From contig CAVQQI010000002.1 of assembly GCA_963714875.1 (NCBI GenBank), positions 62,001 through 126,000 on the forward strand: a stretch of 64,000 nucleotides of DNA, read 5' to 3'. Under the pieces are notes generated by a model, which was not told the DNA's origin, searched no databases, and saw only the letters and a program-made list of their open reading frames with translations. The stretch comes from JBAOHV01 sp963714875. Its GTDB lineage: Bacteria; Actinomycetota; Acidimicrobiia; Acidimicrobiales; Microtrichaceae. How positions within the stretch are numbered: position 1 is the first letter of the stretch; each line of letters starts with the position of its first letter. Of the stretch, positions 35,209-43,856 are shown piece by piece. Position numbers and translations under genes: made by a program.

Positions 35209-36413
35209 GTGCACTCCACCAGTGCCCGGGCGCTCAGGTCGCCGTAGAGACGCCGCAGCCGACCTGCCGTGGTCGACCAGGCGTAGCGGTCGGCGAGCTC
35301 GGCGGCGCGTCGGCCCATCGTCGCCGCCGCGGCCGGATCGCCGAGCAGACGATCGATCCGCCCCGCGTACTCCGACGGGTCTCGGGAGTCGACCAGGAAC
35401 CCGGTGGTGCCGTCCTCGACCAGGGTCCGCAGGCCGCCGACGGCCGCCGCGACGACCGGGACGCCGCATGCGGCGGCCTCGAGCGCGACGAGCCCGAAGG
35501 ACTCGGAGCGGCTGGGCACGACGACCACGTCAGCGGCGCGGTAGTAGGTGGAGAGCCGGTGGTGCTCCTGGGGCTCGACCACCTCGATGCGGCCCCTCAC
35601 CCCGAGCTCGTCGATCAGCCGGCCGACCCGATCGAACTCGGCGTGCCCGTCGATGCCGCTGGGACCGCCGACGACGACCAGGCGTGCGGTCGGATCGCTC
35701 AGCTGCGCGAGTGCCTGCACCGCGATGGTGAGGCCCTTCAGCGGTTGGATGCGGCCGACGAACAACAGCGTGGGACGTTCGTCGAGACCCAACGCCGAAC
35801 GCGCGCCGCTGCGGTCCCCCGGGGAGAAGAAGGCGTGGTCGACACCAGGTGGCACCACTTCGATGCGGTCCACCGGCGCGCGGTACAGCTCGACGAGCTG
35901 TTCGGCCTCGACGGGGCTCGACGCACAGATCGCGTCGCAGCACCCGATCGTGGCGACCTCGGCGCGGACCCTGGCTTCGGGCTCGGCGTCGCCGGCATCG
36001 GCCTTGACCCGGGCAAGGGTGTGGAAGGTGGCCACCAACGGCAGGTCGAGCTCGTGCTTGAGCCGGTGCGCAGCAACCGCGGAGAGCCAGTAGTTGGCGT
36101 GCAGCGCGTCGACCGGTGTGCCGGCCAGGTCCTTGGCGACGCCGTCCGCGAACTCGTCCACCACCGACGGCAGCTGTTCCTTGGCCAGGTGGATCGGACC
36201 GGCGTCGATGTGCACGACCTCGAGTCCCGGCTCGATGCGGACCCGGTCGGGCAGATCCGACGCCCATCGTCGGACGTAGACCCGGACGTCCACGCCGGCC
36301 TGGGCGAGCGACGCGCTGAGCTCGCGCACGTAGACGTTCATGCCGCCCGAGTCGCCCTGACCGGGTTGGGCCAACGGCGAGGTGTGCATGGACAGGATGG
36401 CGACGGCGCTCAC
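35205..36413 (-). CDS. mshA: D-inositol-3-phosphate glycosyltransferase (mycothiol synthesis)
   Basis: Transfers N-acetylglucosamine to inositol-3-phosphate, the first step of mycothiol synthesis. 402 residues of GT-B fold. The family-specific N-terminus is HTSPLAQPGQGDSGGMNVYV, then HANYWLSAVAAHRLKHEL, and the nucleotide-sugar site FVGRIQPLKG and SRSESFGLVALEAAACG. GTG at 36413. It shows that the organism uses mycothiol as its low-molecular-weight thiol, in keeping with the DsbA-like reductase at 43054. Confidence 0.94.
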   Translation of the reverse strand: MSAVAILSMHTSPLAQPGQGDSGGMNVYVRELSASLAQAGVDVRVYVRRWASDLPDRVRIEPGLEVVHIDAGPIHLAKEQLPSVVDEFADGVAKDLAGTPVDALHANYWLSAVAAHRLKHELDLPLVATFHTLARVKADAGDAEPEARVRAEVATIGCCDAICASSPVEAEQLVELYRAPVDRIEVVPPGVDHAFFSPGDRSGARSALGLDERPTLLFVGRIQPLKGLTIAVQALAQLSDPTARLVVVGGPSGIDGHAEFDRVGRLIDELGVRGRIEVVEPQEHHRLSTYYRAADVVVVPSRSESFGLVALEAAACGVPVVAAAVGGLRTLVEDGTTGFLVDSRDPSEYAGRIDRLLGDPAAAATMGRRAAELADRYAWSTTAGRLRRLYGDLSARALVECT

Positions 36414-36440
36414 GACTGCCTCAACTCGGCCGGTGCGATT

Positions 36441-36827
36441 TCATTCCGCCGCTGCCGGCTGTTCCTGGGCCGCCAGATCGTCGGTCTCCTTGCGGAACGA
36501 GTTGTAGATCCGCACCAGCATCTTCTTGTGCTCCTCGGTCAGACCGGGGTCGCGTCGGATCTCACCCACCACGTCGACCTCGCCGTCGGGCTCATCGAGG
36601 ATGCCGGCACGCACGTACAGCGTCTCGGAGGAGATCTCGAGCGCACGGGCGATCTGCTGGAGGATCTCCGCCGAGGGGCGCCGCAGGCCACGCTCGATCT
36701 GGGAGAGGTACGGGTTCGACACTCCCGCCATCTCCGACAGCTTCCGCAGCGACAGCTGCCCCACGTTGCGCTGCTCTCGGATGAACTCGCCGAGGTCGTG
36801 CCAGCGGCGGTCCAGGTCGTTACTCAT
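36441..36827 (-). CDS. XRE-family transcriptional regulator
   Basis: 128 residues. A helix-turn-helix of the Cro/CI type occupies residues 12-75: LGEFIREQRNVGQLSLRKL, SEMAGVSNPYLSQIERGLRR, LQQIARALEISSETLYVRAG. The C-terminal 45 residues are acidic then Gln/Ala-rich and have no sensor domain. ATG at 36827, with GGACGGA just upstream; TTG at 36836 is an alternative. Close relatives occur in mycobacteria and other actinobacteria, but targets are not known to me. It lies between mshA and the RsiG-like gene on the same strand. Confidence 0.9.
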   Translation of the reverse strand: MSNDLDRRWHDLGEFIREQRNVGQLSLRKLSEMAGVSNPYLSQIERGLRRPSAEILQQIARALEISSETLYVRAGILDEPDGEVDVVGEIRRDPGLTEEHKKMLVRIYNSFRKETDDLAAQEQPAAAE

Positions 36828-36914
36828 TCCGTCCAAGGTACCGCGACGATCGCGAACGCCCCAGACGCGCCAGCAAGCACCCCGGTCGAGTTCGGGACCC
36901 GTCTCGCTCCCGAT

Positions 36915-37430
36915 TCAGCGCAACAGGTCGTCCACGGTCGCACCGCTGCGGTACCTGCCCACCAGCTCGTCCTGGACCCGGTCGATGTCGCGATGCGTCT
37001 GGTGTCGGGCAGCAGAGAGCTCACGCTCCAGCGATCCGAGCGCCGCGGCAGCGGCGTCGAGCTCGGGTTCGGTCAACTCCGACAGCCGCGCCATCTGCGA
37101 CGCCGGCAGCGCCGCGTCTGCGGACGACAGGAGTGCATCGGCCCAGGCAGGAGGTTCCAGGTCGGGCATCGGACGCGGCATCCCGGGGCCCCGGCTGTGC
37201 CCCGCAAGTGCTCCTGGCAGACGCTCGATGAGGCCGTCGCCGCCGTCGCGCCGCCGCTCCATCTCGGTCGCCACCGTGTCCAGCCGCCCCTGCACGATGC
37301 GTCGCGCGTAGGACAGCCCGTTCTCGACGTCCTGGTGGTGGTCCCTGATCGTGCGCAGGTCGGCCAGCGTGCAGCTGGTCAGATCGTCGGGAACGGGGAT
37401 GGTGATCAGCTCGTCGAGATCGATGTTCAC
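36915..37430 (-). CDS. RsiG-like coiled-coil protein with a cyclic-di-GMP-binding signature
   Basis: 171 residues with GTG at 37430 (V/MNIDLDELITIPVPDD); the longer frame is Arg/Pro-rich. RsiG is the c-di-GMP-dependent anti-sigma factor for WhiG in Streptomyces, and binds the dinucleotide through E(x3)S(x2)R(x3)Q(x3)D on coiled-coil helices. Here helix 1 carries the exact motif at E36, S40, R43, Q47, D51. The last helix carries a near copy at E135, S139, R142, H146, D150, with His in place of Gln. A Pro/Gly-rich loop of about 45 residues joins them. No sigma factor is next to it. The motif is seen directly; function as an anti-sigma factor is inferred. Confidence 0.85.
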   Translation of the reverse strand: MNIDLDELITIPVPDDLTSCTLADLRTIRDHHQDVENGLSYARRIVQGRLDTVATEMERRRDGGDGLIERLPGALAGHSRGPGMPRPMPDLEPPAWADALLSSADAALPASQMARLSELTEPELDAAAAALGSLERELSAARHQTHRDIDRVQDELVGRYRSGATVDDLLR

Positions 37431-37614
37431 GTTCGGCGCCCTGTCTGTGGTGCTCGGAGTTGGTGGGGTTGGAGTCGGCTGGCGGAGGAACAGGGTACTG
37501 AGCGGGGTGCGCCGGCACCGTCCACGCGGCCTGCTCCTCCATCGGCGACGGTACGTCAGATGTGAACCAACCGTGCCGGCGATCGCAACGTCAGACGGTC
37601 GGCCAGCCAGGCGG

Positions 37615-38505
37615 TCAGGCACCGAAGATCCACGAGGCCACCACCAGCAGCGGACCGGCCACGACGTAGGCGTCGAGTCGGCGTTGCGCCGGCACGTGCG
37701 CGCTCGGACTGGGCAGCAGCGCCGAGGTGACCCACTGGCCCAGCGGACAGGTCAGCGCGACCAGTGCGCCCATCACCCACCACTGGGCGGTGTCGAGCGG
37801 CGGAACCCCGATCGTGGCGATCGTGAACGTCACGGCCAGCGCACCGATCAGCCCGCCCACCGGGCCTTCCCACCTGCCGGCCGCCTCTGCGCCCAGCAGG
37901 TAGTTGCCCGCATCGAACAGGCTGACCGCGAGCACCAGGAACAGCGCGGCCCACAGGTCGGCCTGCAGCGCCAGCACGACTGATGAGGCTGCCACTGCGG
38001 GCAGCAGCGCCGCGATCGACAGCGTCGCGCCGACCGCCCGTGCGCCGGCCAGCTGCGCTGCGCCACCGATCACCGCGACGACCAGTATCGCGGCACCTGC
38101 CGCGCCCGTGCCGTAGCCGGCAGCCAGCGGGACGAGCGCCGCGAGCAGCCCCGCGCACAACGCAGGGATGCGCCCGATGCCGATCGGCAGCTCCGCGTCG
38201 GCCGGAAGCTCCGCGTTCGCCCGAGCGATCGCCCACGAGCGGGCGATCTGGTACCCCGCAGCTGCTGCAACGGCCGCGGCGAGTCCTGCGGTCCACCAGC
38301 GACCTGCGGTGACCGCGGCCAGCGCCAGCAGGAACCACAGCACCCCGAGCCGCACTCGGGGGCCCGCTGTCTCCGGCGGCACCACGAAGCGTTCCAGACC
38401 GCCGGGCTGCGAGGGCACCCGATCGGCTCGGCGCACGACCTTCGCCACACCGGTCGGCGCGGTGTCGCGCGGCCGGTGCCGGGGGGCGGTCGGCACATCG
38501 GTCAC
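37615..38505 (-). CDS. CdsA-like membrane protein lacking key catalytic residues
   Basis: 296 residues, GTG at 38505. A basic, Pro-rich N-terminus precedes about eight hydrophobic segments. The C-terminal half follows the layout of phosphatidate cytidylyltransferase: FDAGNYLLGAEAAGRWEG then GGLIGALAV, like the D-x-x-AY and KTWEG-x2-GG of CdsA, and an ending RRLDAYVVAGPLLV, like DR-x-DS-x2-FA. The signature S-x3-KR-x4-KD and the HGG before the last aspartate are missing. It may be a non-catalytic or altered CTP-transferase relative. Known residues are from the CdsA family; loss of activity is inference. Confidence 0.7.
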   Translation of the reverse strand: MTDVPTAPRHRPRDTAPTGVAKVVRRADRVPSQPGGLERFVVPPETAGPRVRLGVLWFLLALAAVTAGRWWTAGLAAAVAAAAGYQIARSWAIARANAELPADAELPIGIGRIPALCAGLLAALVPLAAGYGTGAAGAAILVVAVIGGAAQLAGARAVGATLSIAALLPAVAASSVVLALQADLWAALFLVLAVSLFDAGNYLLGAEAAGRWEGPVGGLIGALAVTFTIATIGVPPLDTAQWWVMGALVALTCPLGQWVTSALLPSPSAHVPAQRRLDAYVVAGPLLVVASWIFGA

Positions 38506-38595
38506 CCCGCGACGTTACCCGGCGGCGTGCGGCGGTCCCATGTGACGGTCCTGGGCCGATGGGCTCTCCGGCAGGCGCTGCTACCGTCGCCCGCC

Positions 38596-39180
38596 GTGAC
38601 CCGCATTCTGGTGGTGCGTCACGGTCAGTCCGAGTGGAACGCGGACGGCCGATGGCAAGGACAGGAGAACCCTCCGCTGACCGAACTCGGTCGACGACAG
38701 GCCGTCGACGCGGCGCGTGCGGTCGGAGCGGTCGACGCGATCTACGCCTCGCCGCTGGACCGCGCCGCCACGACTGCCCACCTGATCGCCGAGAGCATCG
38801 GCATCGGGCCGGTGATGCTGCACGAGGGTCTGATGGAACGCCATGCCGGCGAATGGCAGGGGCTCACGCGGGACCAGATCGACGTCGCGTTCCCCGGCTA
38901 CCTCGAGGCCGGCCAGCGACCCCCGGGCTGGGAGGACGATGGTCTGGTCGAGACCCGGGTGATGGCGGCGCTGACCGACATCGCGGCAGCCCATGCCGGC
39001 GGACAGGTGCTGACCGTCGCCCATGCAGGAGTCATCTTCGCGATCGAGCGGGCGCTCGGGGCAGAGTGGGAACGCCTGGCCAACCTGGGCGGACGATGGC
39101 TGGAACACCGCGAGCACAGCTGGAGCATCGGCGAGCGTGTCCACCTGCTGATCGACGAGACGATCCCCGATCAGATCTGA
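38596..39180 (+). CDS. Histidine phosphatase (phosphoglycerate-mutase family)
   Basis: 194 residues. I chose GTG at 38596 (VTRILVVRHGQSEWN), because the longer frame begins inside the divergent gene. The catalytic RHGQSEWN and the second-histidine region LTVAHAGVIFAIE are present, with the acidic catalytic residue in LMERHAGEWQG. It is shorter than classical GpmA (about 230-250), so a phosphatase role is likelier than glycolytic mutase activity. Its 3' end overlaps the convergent gene by ten bases. Confidence 0.9.
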   Translation: MTRILVVRHGQSEWNADGRWQGQENPPLTELGRRQAVDAARAVGAVDAIYASPLDRAATTAHLIAESIGIGPVMLHEGLMERHAGEWQGLTRDQIDVAFPGYLEAGQRPPGWEDDGLVETRVMAALTDIAAAHAGGQVLTVAHAGVIFAIERALGAEWERLANLGGRWLEHREHSWSIGERVHLLIDETIPDQI

Positions 39181-39476
39181 GCGGTCCGGTCCGTCGAGAA
39201 CCGCTCGACCGACACCGCGGCGGCGATCCGCTCCGCCGCCTCTGACCCGCCAACCCCCTCGGAGCTGACCCGCTCCAGGCTCTCGATGGCCTGTTCGACC
39301 GCCACCAGGTCGGCCTCCAGCTCCTCGAGCATCGCGAGCTCGTCACGAACAGCGTCGACGTCGGCGGGAGACGACTGCCCCGGAACCGGCTGATCGGCCA
39401 CCGCTCGATCGGCCATCGGCTTGTCGGGGGTGGGCTGGTCGGGGGTGGGCTGGTCAGGCATCAGCTGGTCGGTCAT
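39171..39476 (-). CDS. Small coiled-coil protein of unknown function
   Basis: About 101 residues from ATG at 39476. The N-terminus has a short repeat (PDQPTPDQPTPDK) encoded by a tandem DNA repeat near 39430-39455. The rest is a Glu/Leu-rich helix (DELAMLEELEADLVAVEQAI) likely to form a coiled coil. The last codons overlap the end of the convergent phosphatase gene by ten bases. No family recognised. Confidence 0.6.
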   Translation of the reverse strand: MTDQLMPDQPTPDQPTPDKPMADRAVADQPVPGQSSPADVDAVRDELAMLEELEADLVAVEQAIESLERVSSEGVGGSEAAERIAAAVSVERFSTDRTAQI

Positions 39477-39553
39477 CGACAACGAGGGTACTGCTCCACC
39501 CCGGTACGATCGGACCCCGACCACCCACGCCATCCCCCGCCACAGGACCCCAG

Positions 39554-39961
39554 ATGCTCGCCGCAGAGATCCAGTTCGACACGCTCGGTCGAGCCTTCCT
39601 GTTCGCCGTGGTCATCGTCACCCCCTACGGCATCATCAAGATCCGCCAGGTACGAGCGCTGCGCAGGGAGCTGGCCGCGCAGGTCGCTGCCGCCACCGCT
39701 CCACCGCCGCCGATCCGACCACAGCTCGAGGACGTCATCGACCGCATCTCCGAGCTGGCAGCGGCCGGCCCCACCGACCGCACCACCGCCGTGGCGACCA
39801 TCACCGTGCCGAACGACGTCACCGTCGCGGGAGGCGACCCCCCGCCCGGCCTCGTCGACACGCTCGTTCGTGACGCGCTGCGGCGCTCCGGGCTGGTGAC
39901 CACCGCAGAGGTCGACACCCCTGAAGGACGGATGATCGAGTTCCGTCCCGCCGCCCGCTGA
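39554..39961 (+). CDS. Small single-pass membrane protein of unknown function
   Basis: 135 residues, ATG at 39554. One hydrophobic segment at about residues 13-28 is followed by a basic helix (KIRQVRALRRELAAQVAAAT), a Pro stretch and a helical region (LEDVIDRISELAAAG). The C-terminal domain of about 55 residues is alpha/beta by eye (LVDTLVRDALRRSGLVTTAE). No motif recognised. Confidence 0.7.
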   Translation: MLAAEIQFDTLGRAFLFAVVIVTPYGIIKIRQVRALRRELAAQVAAATAPPPPIRPQLEDVIDRISELAAAGPTDRTTAVATITVPNDVTVAGGDPPPGLVDTLVRDALRRSGLVTTAEVDTPEGRMIEFRPAAR

Positions 39962-40061
39962 CCCTCCCCGCTCACGGGAACCTCGAGCAGCGGGAACCTG
40001 GTGCCACGGGAACGGGGTGCCGCGGGTGGAACTGGCGCCGCGACAGGGCCACGATGGGGGG

Positions 40062-40374
40062 ATGAGCATGCAGCCCACCGTCCTGGAGCCGTCGGTCGAC
40101 TGCACCCCGCGGCGCGACGATCACGCAGACCGACGAACGCCTGGAGACCGAGGACGGGCCGGTGGCCCACATCGTGCGGACCAAGCGCAACGAGGACGCA
40201 GCGGCGAAGGTCCTCGCCGCGCGGATCGAGGGCACCCCACTGGAAGCGCTGTGCGGCCACACCTGGGTGCCGGGGCGTGACCCCAAGCAGCTGCCGGTGT
40301 GCCAGAAGTGCAAGGACATCTACGAGATGTACCGCCAGATGAACGACGATCTGGACGAGACACCGCGCATGTAG
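40062..40374 (+). CDS. DUF3039 protein, frameshifted near its start
   Basis: DUF3039 is a small actinobacterial family with a CxxC knuckle. The core HTWVPGRDPKQLPVCQKCK reads cleanly in the frame ending at 40374. Its upstream part, ITQTDERLETEDGPVAHIV, has no start in that frame. The ATG at 40062 (a second at 40068) has a G-rich ribosome-binding site and starts MSMQPTVLEPSVDCTPRRD in a different frame. Removing one G near 40119 joins them into 103 residues, the family length. A short version from GTG at 40162 (70 residues) would lose the N-terminal strand. The cysteines (LCGHTW, PVCQKC) may bind a metal. Confidence 0.8.
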
Positions 40375-40413
40375 GCCCGCGCTGCGCCGGCCGCGCTGCT
40401 CAGGTCACGCGGG

Positions 40414-41904
40414 TCAGGCCGCCCGACAGGTGCCGCCATCGAGCTGCACGGTGGCCCCGATGAGCCCGTCGCCGACGCCTCGGCGCACCAGTTGCGGATC
40501 CTGGCTCGTGCCGATCCACCGTCGGCCGTCGTCGAGGTCAGCGATCACGAACGCCGAGGACGGCTCGCTGTCGGCATAGGTCACGGTGTAGGTCGCGACC
40601 GTCGCCGGCCCGTGGTGATCGCCCGTGACCTCTCTCGTCGCTGTCGCATCGGCTGCCAGGTCACCCAGGTCCGCCAGCAGTGCGCCCCGGCCGGGTTCGG
40701 TGGACCACACCGCCAGGCCGGGCTTGGTCAGCAGCCCGGACACGGTGGTGACCAAGCCGGTGGTACCCGGGGCGTCGCGCAAGCGCCCCACGATCGCGGC
40801 GGTCGACTGGTAGCTGAAGTTGTTGAACGGTCCACCCGCGAAGGCCATGCCGCCCATCACGGTGGGCGTGCCGTCGAGCGGCAGCCCCAGCTCCCGCTGC
40901 TGCACGCGCACCGCGGCGGGGAAGCAGCTGTACAGCTCGACATGGTCGATCCGGGTCAGGGGATGTCGCAGGTGCGACGCTGCGGCATCTGCCAGCACGC
41001 GCATCGCGGGCCAGCGGTGCAGCTCGGCCCGCCGCGTCAGCGACACCCCGAACGACGACTCGACCAGCACCCGGGGGAACACCCAGCGGTCGACCGGCAC
41101 ACGCAGCTCCCGTGCCAGCGCGGCCGAGCAGAGCACCAGCGCGCCGGCCTGGTCGACCGCCCACTGGGTGCTGTGCCACTTCGCGTACGGGAACGCGAGC
41201 GGTCGGTTGCCCGGCCCTGGCTCACGCAGGAACGCTGCATCGCGCGGCTCGGGGAAGGCGGCGTCGGGGAAGTCGGCCGCGACGCGGTTGAACCGCTGCC
41301 ACAGCGTCGCGATCTCGTCGAGGTGGGCTGCGACGTCGATCCCCTCTGCGTGACGCAACGCGTTGTCGATGCAGGCGTACTGCTCGACCGGCTGCCAGAT
41401 CCCCGCATCGATCTCGGGCTGCGCCATCAGCTCGCCGCGCGGCGACCACCGCTCGTCGGGCTCCACCTGACCCTGATCGGTCTCGACGGGCGGCAGCCCG
41501 GCACGGCTGCGGCGCAGCTGGGTCGCCTTCGCTTCGCCACCGACCACCAGCGCCGCATCCAACTCGCCGCGGGCGATACGTGCAGCAGCGACCCGGATCG
41601 GTGTGGACTGCGGCACGCCGATCTCCACCAGCACGCTGGTCGCGCCAGCTGCGCCCACTCGATCCGCCACCAACCGGCCGGGGTCGGCGTAGGACCAGTT
41701 GCCGACCGGCACCGCGACAGACCCCACGCGGTCGACCAGACCAGCCACCCCTGCGTCGCCCAGCGCGGCGAGCGTGGCCTCGACCATCAGGTCGACCGGC
41801 TCGATCGGCTCCTCCGGCTCACCGCTGCCCGACGGGTTGCGCTGTGCTGTTCCCACGCCGACCAGGACCGGCGTGCGCGGATCCACCGCGGCGTGCTGAC
41901 TCAT
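40414..41904 (-). CDS. Thiolase-family acyltransferase
   Basis: 496 residues from ATG at 41904 (MSQHAAVDPRTPVLVGVG). This is the thiolase-fold family with members annotated as acetyl-CoA acetyltransferase or SCP-x-like thiolase. LVVGGEAKATQLRRSR and the conserved YSCFPAAVRVQQRELGLP and GGMAFAGGPFNNFSYQST stretches are seen. The Cys nucleophile loop of degradative thiolases is not evident, as in many members of this subgroup. A C-terminal beta domain of about 80 residues follows. The substrate cannot be told from sequence. It is divergent from the DUF2804 gene with only 59 bases between. Confidence 0.85.
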   Translation of the reverse strand: MSQHAAVDPRTPVLVGVGTAQRNPSGSGEPEEPIEPVDLMVEATLAALGDAGVAGLVDRVGSVAVPVGNWSYADPGRLVADRVGAAGATSVLVEIGVPQSTPIRVAAARIARGELDAALVVGGEAKATQLRRSRAGLPPVETDQGQVEPDERWSPRGELMAQPEIDAGIWQPVEQYACIDNALRHAEGIDVAAHLDEIATLWQRFNRVAADFPDAAFPEPRDAAFLREPGPGNRPLAFPYAKWHSTQWAVDQAGALVLCSAALARELRVPVDRWVFPRVLVESSFGVSLTRRAELHRWPAMRVLADAAASHLRHPLTRIDHVELYSCFPAAVRVQQRELGLPLDGTPTVMGGMAFAGGPFNNFSYQSTAAIVGRLRDAPGTTGLVTTVSGLLTKPGLAVWSTEPGRGALLADLGDLAADATATREVTGDHHGPATVATYTVTYADSEPSSAFVIADLDDGRRWIGTSQDPQLVRRGVGDGLIGATVQLDGGTCRAA

Positions 41905-41963
41905 GGGTCGGACCGTAGCTCCGGGTCTGGGACTCACCGCGTCGGGATGGTTGACTGCCCGAG

Positions 41964-42995
41964 GTGACCCCCACCCACGAGCCCGAGCTGACCCGGCCCG
42001 TCGACCTGTGCACGCCCGATGGCCGACGACTGAACCCGGCGGCGCGGGGCTGGTCGCGACGACCCCTGCACCGGGCCAACCTGCGGGGTCGGCGCCTGCG
42101 GACCAAGAAGTGGGACTACTGGGCGGTGCTCACCGACGACCTGGCGATCGGCCTGGTGTACGCGGACGTCGGCTACCTGGGTCTGGCCTCGGTGTGGTGG
42201 GGCGACCTGCGCACCGGAGCGACCGGCGGCGCCGAGCTGGTGCGACCGCTGGCGTTCGGCATGACCCTTCCCGACCGACCCGGCACCGAGCCCCTGGGGG
42301 TGGACCGCTCCGGGGTGCAGATGCGCCTGACGGACACTGCTGCGGGCACACACCTGTATGCCCGCTGGACCGAGGACGACGGTACGGCCGGCGAGCTCGA
42401 TGTCATGGTCGAGCTGCCCGAGCACCATGAGTCCCTCAGCGTCGTGATCCCCTGGGACGACCACAGGTTCCAGTTCACCACCAAGGACCAGGCCCGCCCC
42501 GCGTCCGGTCGGCTCGTGCGGCGCGGCACCGAGGTGCGGCTCGGCGTGGACGCCGATGCGTGGGGCGTGTTGGACGTGGGCCGTGGTCGCTGGCCCTACT
42601 CGATGGTGTGGAACTGGGGTGGTGGCGCCGGCAGGACCGCTGACGGCGAGGTGGTCGGCATCCAGATCGGCGGCCGGTGGACCGAGGGGACGGGGTTCAC
42701 CGAGAACGCGATCACGCTCGACGGTCGGCTGCACAAGATCGGCCGCGAGCTCGACTGGTCCTACTCGTGGGACCGTCCGATGCTGCCCTGGAGCGTGCGC
42801 GACCCCGGCGGAGCGGTCGACCTGGTCCTGACCCCGCGTCTGGATCGCCACGGGTTGACCGACGCAGGGCTGCTGCGGACCGAGGTCCACCAGGTGTTCG
42901 GCGCGTGGTCGGGCACGGTGTGCGACCAGGACGGGCGCCGGATCCGCGTGGACGGCGTGCCGGGGTTCGCCGAGGAGGCCCGGAACCGCTGGTGA
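41964..42995 (+). CDS. DUF2804 protein
   Basis: 343 residues, GTG at 41964. DUF2804 proteins are widespread in actinobacteria and have unknown function. Recognisable stretches are LRTKKWDYWAVLTDDLAIG, DVGYLGLASVWW and SMVWNWGGGAG, followed by GGRWTEGTGFTENAITLDG. No signal peptide, so it is cytoplasmic. The fold looks mostly beta. No catalytic residues can be assigned. Confidence 0.88.
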   Translation: MTPTHEPELTRPVDLCTPDGRRLNPAARGWSRRPLHRANLRGRRLRTKKWDYWAVLTDDLAIGLVYADVGYLGLASVWWGDLRTGATGGAELVRPLAFGMTLPDRPGTEPLGVDRSGVQMRLTDTAAGTHLYARWTEDDGTAGELDVMVELPEHHESLSVVIPWDDHRFQFTTKDQARPASGRLVRRGTEVRLGVDADAWGVLDVGRGRWPYSMVWNWGGGAGRTADGEVVGIQIGGRWTEGTGFTENAITLDGRLHKIGRELDWSYSWDRPMLPWSVRDPGGAVDLVLTPRLDRHGLTDAGLLRTEVHQVFGAWSGTVCDQDGRRIRVDGVPGFAEEARNRW

Positions 42996-43053
42996 GCCGC
43001 CATGTCGCGACTGCGGGCAGAAATGGCCCGCCGGCCTGGCGTGTTGTGTGCCC

Positions 43054-43731
43054 ATGACCGACATCGAGTTCTTCTTCGACCCCATGTGCCCGTGGGCGTG
43101 GATCACCAGCCGGTTCGTCGTCGAGGTCGCGGAGCTGCGCGACCTCGAGGTCGTCTGGCGCTTCATCTCCCTGGCGATCCTGAACGAGGACGCGCTCGCT
43201 CGCAGCGACGCACGGGTCGCCGAGGGCCGCGAGCCGTCGATGCCGCCGCAGTACCGACCGATGACCGAGGTCGGGGCCTCGCTGCTGCGCGTGGCAGCAG
43301 CAGCCCGGGACCACGGGGGCAACGATGCAGTGGCGGCGTTCTACACCGCTGCCGGTGAGCGGTTGCACCCGGGAGGAGCGTCGCAGGTGCTGTGGGAAGG
43401 TGGCGATCCGGGCGACCTGGTCGCACCCGTCGTCGCGGCAGCCGGACTGCCCGCGGCGCTCACCTCCGCAGCCGATGATCCCCGCTGGGACGAGGTCGTC
43501 TCGGCCGAGACTGCGCTGGCCATCTCACGCGCCGGCGACGACGTCGGTACGCCGATCATCACCTTCGACACGACCCGCCCGGCTGAGGCGTCCATGTTCG
43601 GCCCCGTGATCAGCCGCATCCCCCGCGGCGACGAGGCGCTCGCGCTGTGGGACGCGATGTGGGTGGTTGCTCGCACCCCGGGAATGGCCGAGTTCAAGCG
43701 CTCGTTGCGGGGCGAGCCCGTGTTCGACTGA
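43054..43731 (+). CDS. DsbA-family protein like the mycothiol-dependent reductase Rv2466c, with one active-site Cys
   Basis: 225 residues from ATG at 43054; GTG at 43048 would add two residues. The sequence follows Rv2466c of M. tuberculosis: IEFFFDPMCPWAWITSRFV, WRFISLAILNE, DDVGTPIITFDTT and FGPVISRIPRGDEAL. Rv2466c has CPWC, where the first Cys reacts and the second resolves. Here the site is C12-P-W-A15, so the resolving Cys is missing. A one-cysteine mechanism using mycothiol is possible, which fits mshA in the same genome. The residue change is directly visible; its effect is inference. Confidence 0.88.
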   Translation: MTDIEFFFDPMCPWAWITSRFVVEVAELRDLEVVWRFISLAILNEDALARSDARVAEGREPSMPPQYRPMTEVGASLLRVAAAARDHGGNDAVAAFYTAAGERLHPGGASQVLWEGGDPGDLVAPVVAAAGLPAALTSAADDPRWDEVVSAETALAISRAGDDVGTPIITFDTTRPAEASMFGPVISRIPRGDEALALWDAMWVVARTPGMAEFKRSLRGEPVFD

Positions 43732-43736
43732 GCCGC

Positions 43737-43754
43737 CGACCCCCGTCTGGGTCG
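43737..43754 (+). terminator. Weak hairpin after the DsbA-like gene
   Basis: Six-base arms CGACCC and GGGTCG with a six-base loop begin six bases after the stop. There is no T-run, so termination would be weak. Confidence 0.35.
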
Positions 43755-43856
43755 TTCGAACCAATCTGGGCCCGCAGCGGCCGACACTGCTCAAGGCGCC
43801 ACGGCTGTGCGCCGAACCTGTGGTGACCATCGGACCCTGACGGGAAGGGCCTGCAG

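Noticed and set aside
38596..39180. Glycolytic phosphoglycerate mutase gpmA
   Set aside because: At 194 residues it is too short and looks like a general histidine phosphatase of the same superfamily.
39425..39460. CRISPR-like tandem repeat
   Set aside because: It is a short in-frame repeat coding PDQPTP units, with no spacers. The Thr-codon run near 61530 and the Glu-Pro run near 11180 are also coding repeats.
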